DNA of 7,563 nucleotides. It comes from an uncultured Clostridia bacterium (GTDB lineage Bacteria; Bacillota; Clostridia; Oscillospirales; Ruminococcaceae). This document shows, piece after piece, positions 4,362 through 7,563 of this stretch. Both the position numbers and the translations under genes were made by a program. Positions within the stretch are counted from its first letter, which is position 1. Each line of letters opens with the position of its first letter. A model generated the notes under the pieces. The model made no database searches. It saw nothing but the letters and a program-made list of their open reading frames with translations, and had not been told where the DNA came from. Where the stretch lies: contig CALLQQ010000062.1 in assembly GCA_938014915.1 (NCBI GenBank), positions 1 to 7,563 on the forward strand, read 5' to 3'.

Positions 4362-5717
4362 ATGCGCATAATTATTATTGGAGCCGTTGCAGCTGGCACA
4401 TCAGCCGCAACAAAGGCAAGAAGAAACAATCCCGATGCCGAAATCGTCATCTATGAGAGGGACAGCGATATTTCATATTCGGGCTGCGGTATGCCGTATT
4501 ACATTAGCGGGGAAATTCAGAATTACAGTGATATTGTGCCTCGTGACGCTGCTTTCTTTAAACGCAAGTACAATGTTGATGTTCGTACTAGCAACGAAGT
4601 ATTATCGATAAATACTAAAGAGAAAACTGTCGAAATCAAGGATTTATCGGCAGATCGGGTATTCACCGATAAATATGATAAACTCATCGTAGCAACGGGC
4701 GCTAGCGCCTTCATACCGTCGATTAAGGGTGCTGACAAGCAACATACCTTTACACTTAGGAATGTTGCTAATATGAATCGAATTATCGAATTTTATGAAA
4801 GAAATTCCCCCAAAACTGCGACCGTTATCGGTTCTGGCTATGTCGGGCTAGAAATATGCGAGAGTTTAGTTAAATTAGGAATTCGGGTGACTGTGGTTGA
4901 AATTCTGCCCCATGTCACACCTGGACTAGACGATGATATTGCCATCCACGTGCAGGAGCATCTAGAGGAAAATGGTGTGAAAGTTCATACGGGGCAAACT
5001 GTCGTAGAAATTACCGATCAAGATGTAATCCTTGCCGATGACAGTAAAGTATCTTCCGATATGGTTATCATGGCAACCGGTGTTCGCCCCAATACCGAAT
5101 TAGCAAAATCGGCTGGAATTGAACTCGGGGTAGCAAATGCAATTAAAATCGATTCTAAAATGCGTACTAACATTGAAGATGTTTATGCTTGCGGCGATTG
5201 CACTGAACATTTTAATCTTGTAACGGGCAAGCCGTCATACCACCCGCTCGGATCAACTGCAAATAAAGCTGGGCGAATTTGCGGTGATAGCGTAACCGGT
5301 GGGAATATGCAATTTAGGGGAGTGCTCGGCACGGGGATTTTCAGGCTGTTCGATTTGAGCATCGCACAAACTGGACTTTCCGAAAGGCGAGCAAAGGAAG
5401 AGGGCTATGATACTGTTGTGATTAGTCACACTAAACCGAACAAACCCGTTTCAGTGGGCGGGGAGACGATGGTGATAAAAGCAATTGCCGATAGAAGCAA
5501 CGGGCGACTACTCGGGGCGCAGATTGTTGGAAAAGATGGTGTCGACAAGCGCATAGATGTTATCGGAACGGCAATAACATTTGGAGCAGTTGCGGAGGAT
5601 TTATTCCATCTGGATTTAGCATATTCGCCGCCGTTCGCAACGACGAAAGACCCCGTAACATATACAGGAATGATACTTGATAGTGTCATTTCAAAGGGGA
5701 AACCGAAGAAAAGCTGA
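4362..5717 (+). CDS. CoA-disulfide reductase / NADH oxidase-type FAD flavoprotein
   Basis: This 451-residue cytosolic enzyme belongs to the single-cysteine group of pyridine nucleotide-disulfide oxidoreductases (CoA-disulfide reductase, NADH oxidase, NADH peroxidase). It has an N-terminal FAD dinucleotide fold with IIIIGAVAAGTSAA at 3-16 and the redox-active Cys42 in YSGCGMPYYISG. ATGAS follows at 111-115, the NAD(P)H fold GSGYVGLE at 157-164 with Glu180 ending the next strand (favouring NADH), ATGVRPN at 238-244, and the second FAD motif IEDVYACGDC at 271-280. In the dimerisation domain, LAYSPPF places Tyr421 like the active-site tyrosine of staphylococcal CoA-disulfide reductase. Length suits the core enzyme; there is no C-terminal rhodanese domain. 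Substrate (CoA disulfide, oxygen, peroxide or polysulfide) cannot be settled from sequence, so no symbol is given. It is monocistronic, convergent with the acyl-CoA synthetase gene, and probably controlled through its long leader. Confidence 0.9.
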   Translation: MRIIIIGAVAAGTSAATKARRNNPDAEIVIYERDSDISYSGCGMPYYISGEIQNYSDIVPRDAAFFKRKYNVDVRTSNEVLSINTKEKTVEIKDLSADRVFTDKYDKLIVATGASAFIPSIKGADKQHTFTLRNVANMNRIIEFYERNSPKTATVIGSGYVGLEICESLVKLGIRVTVVEILPHVTPGLDDDIAIHVQEHLEENGVKVHTGQTVVEITDQDVILADDSKVSSDMVIMATGVRPNTELAKSAGIELGVANAIKIDSKMRTNIEDVYACGDCTEHFNLVTGKPSYHPLGSTANKAGRICGDSVTGGNMQFRGVLGTGIFRLFDLSIAQTGLSERRAKEEGYDTVVISHTKPNKPVSVGGETMVIKAIADRSNGRLLGAQIVGKDGVDKRIDVIGTAITFGAVAEDLFHLDLAYSPPFATTKDPVTYTGMILDSVISKGKPKKS

Positions 5718-5728
5718 TGCAAGTTGCA

Positions 5729-5759
5729 ATGTGATTTGTGTTAATGATTAAAATCACAT
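5729..5759. repeat. Inverted repeat in the 3' untranslated region between convergent genes
   Basis: ATGTGATTT (5729-5737) and AAATCACAT (5751-5759) are perfect inverted copies separated by 13 nt. They lie 11 nt after the flavoprotein stop codon and just before the main terminator. No T-run follows on the plus strand, so this is an extra mRNA 3' hairpin and not an independent terminator. Confidence 0.5.
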
Positions 5760-5762
5760 GAA

Positions 5763-5793
5763 AAAACGGTGAGTGTTAAACACTCACCGTTTT
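5763..5793. terminator. Bidirectional terminator between convergent genes
   Basis: AAAACGGTGAGTGT (5763-5776) pairs with ACACTCACCGTTTT (5780-5793), 14 base pairs with a three-base TAA loop. T-runs leave the stem on both strands (TTTT on plus; TTTTTT on minus), so it can end the flavoprotein mRNA from the left and the acyl-CoA synthetase mRNA from the right. It starts 45 nt after the first stop codon and ends only 2 nt from the second. Confidence 0.92.
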
Positions 5794-5795
5794 GA

Positions 5796-7460
5796 TTATG
5801 CTGTTTCAATTTCCGCCGCTTTTTTAAGATTAAGTTTATCGATTGCCCATGCACGGAGTTTGTACTTCTGGATTTTTCCGCTTGCAGTCATCGGGAATTC
5901 GTCCATGAATTCAACATAGCTTGGCACTTTATGCCGTGCCATATTTTCACCGACAATTCTTTTAATTTCGTCGGCGGTTGTTGTCATACCCTGTCTTAGA
6001 ACAATGCAAGCCATGATTTCCTCACCATATTGTTCACTAGGAACGCCAATTACTTGAACGTCCTGTACTTCATGAATAGTATACATGAATTCTTCAAGCT
6101 CTTTAGGGTAGATGTTCTCACCACCACGAATTATCATATCTTTTATTCTGCCAGTTATTTTATAATATCCATCTTCATCAACCATGGCTAAATCGCCCGA
6201 ATGTAGCCAACCATCTTCATCAATTGCCTGTGCGGTGGCATCTTCCATCTTATAATAGCCTTTCATGATATTATATCCACGTGCGCAGAATTCGCCCTGC
6301 TGATTCGGCCCTAGAGTTTCGCCCGTTTCAGGATTGATAATCTTTGTTTCAACATGGGGCATAGCTTTACCTACCGTGCTAACACGAATTTCAAGACTAT
6401 CGTCAATAGTCGTCATTGTCGTAGCTGGTGATGCCTCGGTCTGCCCGTATGTAATAGTAATCTCTTTTGCGCCCATCTTATCAACGACAAGTTGCATTAC
6501 TTTTATCGGGCATGGTGAACCCGCCATAATGCCAGTGCGAAGTTTCGGGAATTTGAATTTATCAAATTCCTCATGCTCAAGTGCTGCAATGAACATTGTC
6601 GGCACACCGTGTATAGCCGTACATTCTTCCTCATCAATTGCCCTTAGGAAATCGATAGGCCGATAGGACTCAAGCGGCACCATTGCCGCACCATGAGTTA
6701 AGCTCGCCATTATTCCAAGCACTAATCCAAAACAATGGAAGAATGGAACGGGGATACATAACTTATCTTCATGGGAGAAGTTCATACATTCGCCAATGCT
6801 TTTCCCGTTGTTTACAATATTATAATGCGTTAGCATTACCCCTTTGGGGAAGCCCGTCGTACCTGAAGTGTACTGCATATTAATAACATCGTGACAATCT
6901 TGCTCCGCCTTAATCCGATTTAATTTGGCATCGCTAACTTCTTTCGCATTATCAAATAGCTCATTGAAGAGCATCATTCCAGCCTGCGGTTCATCGTCAG
7001 CTAAAATGATGGATTTTAGAAAAGGCAATGAATCGATTTTTAGGTCATTCGGTTTAGAATTTTTAAGTGAGGGGCATAGTTCATTTATGATTTGCACATA
7101 ATCACTATGTTTCGTGCCTCTCGACATTACAAGCACTTTAGTATCCGATTGCCTCAATAGATATTCAAGCTCGAACACTTTATAATTTGTATTGACCGTG
7201 ACAAGAATTGCCCCAATTTTGGCACAGGCGAATAAAGTCAAGATCCATTCCGGGATATTTGTCGCCCACATAGCGACGTGATCGCCTTTTTCTATCCCCA
7301 TAGCGATGAAACCTTTTGCGACAATATCTACTTCCTTATTAAAATCGCTCCAACTGCGGTAATAATCGCGATCGATATACTTGAATGCTTGAGAATTTGG
7401 ATATTTCTCGGCAGTTTGTTCTAGCATATCCCCGACTGTAATCTCAATTAATTTTCCCAT
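5796..7460 (-). CDS. AMP-forming acyl-CoA synthetase (fatty acid-CoA ligase family)
   Basis: The 554-residue cytosolic enzyme of the ANL (AMP-binding) superfamily activates a carboxylic acid with ATP to an acyl-adenylate, then to the acyl-CoA thioester. Motifs in order: phosphate loop YTSGTTGFPKG at 197-207, PFFHCFG at 239-245, AGSPCP at 313-318, YGQTEASP at 338-345, GWLHSGDLA at 417-425 with the ribose-binding Asp423, the hinge ITGRIKDMIIRGGENIYPKE at 435-454, and PMTASGKIQKYKLR at 523-536 with catalytic Lys529. All core residues are present and the length is normal. The motif set fits medium/long-chain fatty acyl-CoA synthetases better than acetyl-CoA synthetase, but chain length is inferred only. 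GGGAGGG ends 7 nt before the ATG. No clear promoter is visible in the 53 nt between the start and the upstream terminator. It is convergent with the CoA-dependent flavoprotein gene. Confidence 0.92.
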   Translation of the reverse strand: MGKLIEITVGDMLEQTAEKYPNSQAFKYIDRDYYRSWSDFNKEVDIVAKGFIAMGIEKGDHVAMWATNIPEWILTLFACAKIGAILVTVNTNYKVFELEYLLRQSDTKVLVMSRGTKHSDYVQIINELCPSLKNSKPNDLKIDSLPFLKSIILADDEPQAGMMLFNELFDNAKEVSDAKLNRIKAEQDCHDVINMQYTSGTTGFPKGVMLTHYNIVNNGKSIGECMNFSHEDKLCIPVPFFHCFGLVLGIMASLTHGAAMVPLESYRPIDFLRAIDEEECTAIHGVPTMFIAALEHEEFDKFKFPKLRTGIMAGSPCPIKVMQLVVDKMGAKEITITYGQTEASPATTMTTIDDSLEIRVSTVGKAMPHVETKIINPETGETLGPNQQGEFCARGYNIMKGYYKMEDATAQAIDEDGWLHSGDLAMVDEDGYYKITGRIKDMIIRGGENIYPKELEEFMYTIHEVQDVQVIGVPSEQYGEEIMACIVLRQGMTTTADEIKRIVGENMARHKVPSYVEFMDEFPMTASGKIQKYKLRAWAIDKLNLKKAAEIETA

Positions 7461-7513
7461 TAACTGACCCTCCCATTAATAACTGATGCCATTGGTCGGG
7501 ATTTTTATGTAAC

Positions 7514-7559
7514 AAAAAAGCCCCCGCCCCCATGACATTCATGCCATGGAGACGAAAGC
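7514..7559 (-). terminator. Minus-strand terminator of a gene beyond the right edge
   Basis: As minus-strand RNA, 7559-7542 pairs with 7537-7520 in a continuous 18-pair stem with loop TGAA (7541-7538), followed by six T (7519-7514). Six of the pairs are G-U, because the 3' arm is the G-rich GGGGGCGGGGGC. On the plus strand those become A/C mismatches, so the signal works in one direction only. It implies a minus-strand gene ending just outside the window and separates it from the acyl-CoA synthetase gene. Confidence 0.85.
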
Positions 7560-7563
7560 ATAT

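Noticed and set aside
5729..5759. TGTGA...TCACA as a CRP/FNR-type site
   Set aside because: The half-sites are 19 bp apart instead of 6, and the element is downstream of both genes and away from any promoter.
6334..6883. Two plus-strand ORFs opposite the acyl-CoA synthetase
   Set aside because: They lie wholly inside a gene with a complete set of family motifs and have no start signals.
1..7563. CRISPR arrays, tRNA or rRNA genes, insertion sequences, replication origin
   Set aside because: No regularly spaced repeats, cloverleaf-like segments, transposase motifs or DnaA-box clusters were seen on either strand.

Overview
The window looks like chromosomal DNA of a low-GC Firmicute, most likely a clostridial (Oscillospiraceae-like) anaerobe. 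The basis is AT-rich intergenic DNA, strong AGGAGG-type ribosome binding sites, consensus sigma-A-type promoters with 17-bp spacers, hairpin/U-tract terminators and Gram-positive-style lipoprotein signal peptides. No database search was possible. Family names rest on recognised motifs, and the genus is not determined.

Layout, left to right. (1) The left edge (1-133) holds the first 12 codons of a small hydrophobic protein on the minus strand. It has a perfect TTGACA-N17-TATAAT promoter, a very strong Shine-Dalgarno (SD) sequence buried in a hairpin, and a second hairpin that would act as a terminator for a plus-strand (antisense) RNA. This resembles a type I toxin locus cut by the window edge. 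(2) From 162 to 285 there is a start-less reading frame that looks like the 3' remnant of a gene. (3) 269-1315 (minus) encodes a secreted lipoprotein with a predicted beta-propeller. It has its own promoter and a possible 28-codon upstream ORF. (4) 1600-3306 (plus) is a two-gene operon: an unrecognised lipoprotein and an AAC(3)-family N-acetyltransferase, with a promoter at 1515-1543 and a terminator at 3385-3414. (5) 3439-3936 (minus) encodes a small conserved cytosolic protein (probably DUF6530). (6) 3937-4361 is a control region with back-to-back consensus promoters and a roughly 290-nt leader on the plus strand. (7) 4362-5717 (plus) is a CoA-disulfide reductase/NADH oxidase-type flavoprotein. 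(8) 5796-7460 (minus) is an AMP-forming acyl-CoA synthetase, convergent with the flavoprotein across a bidirectional terminator. (9) The right edge carries a minus-strand terminator for a gene outside the window.

Functionally, the right half is ordinary metabolism (CoA/thiol redox and acyl-CoA activation). The left half (1-3306) is accessory-looking: two poorly conserved lipoproteins, an antibiotic-acetyltransferase homologue, a gene remnant and a toxin-like small ORF. The most interesting unexplained elements are the SD-sequestered small ORF at the left edge and the long leader with divergent promoters at 3990-4361. Nothing here proves a new system. The toxin-like locus is the best candidate and is incomplete.
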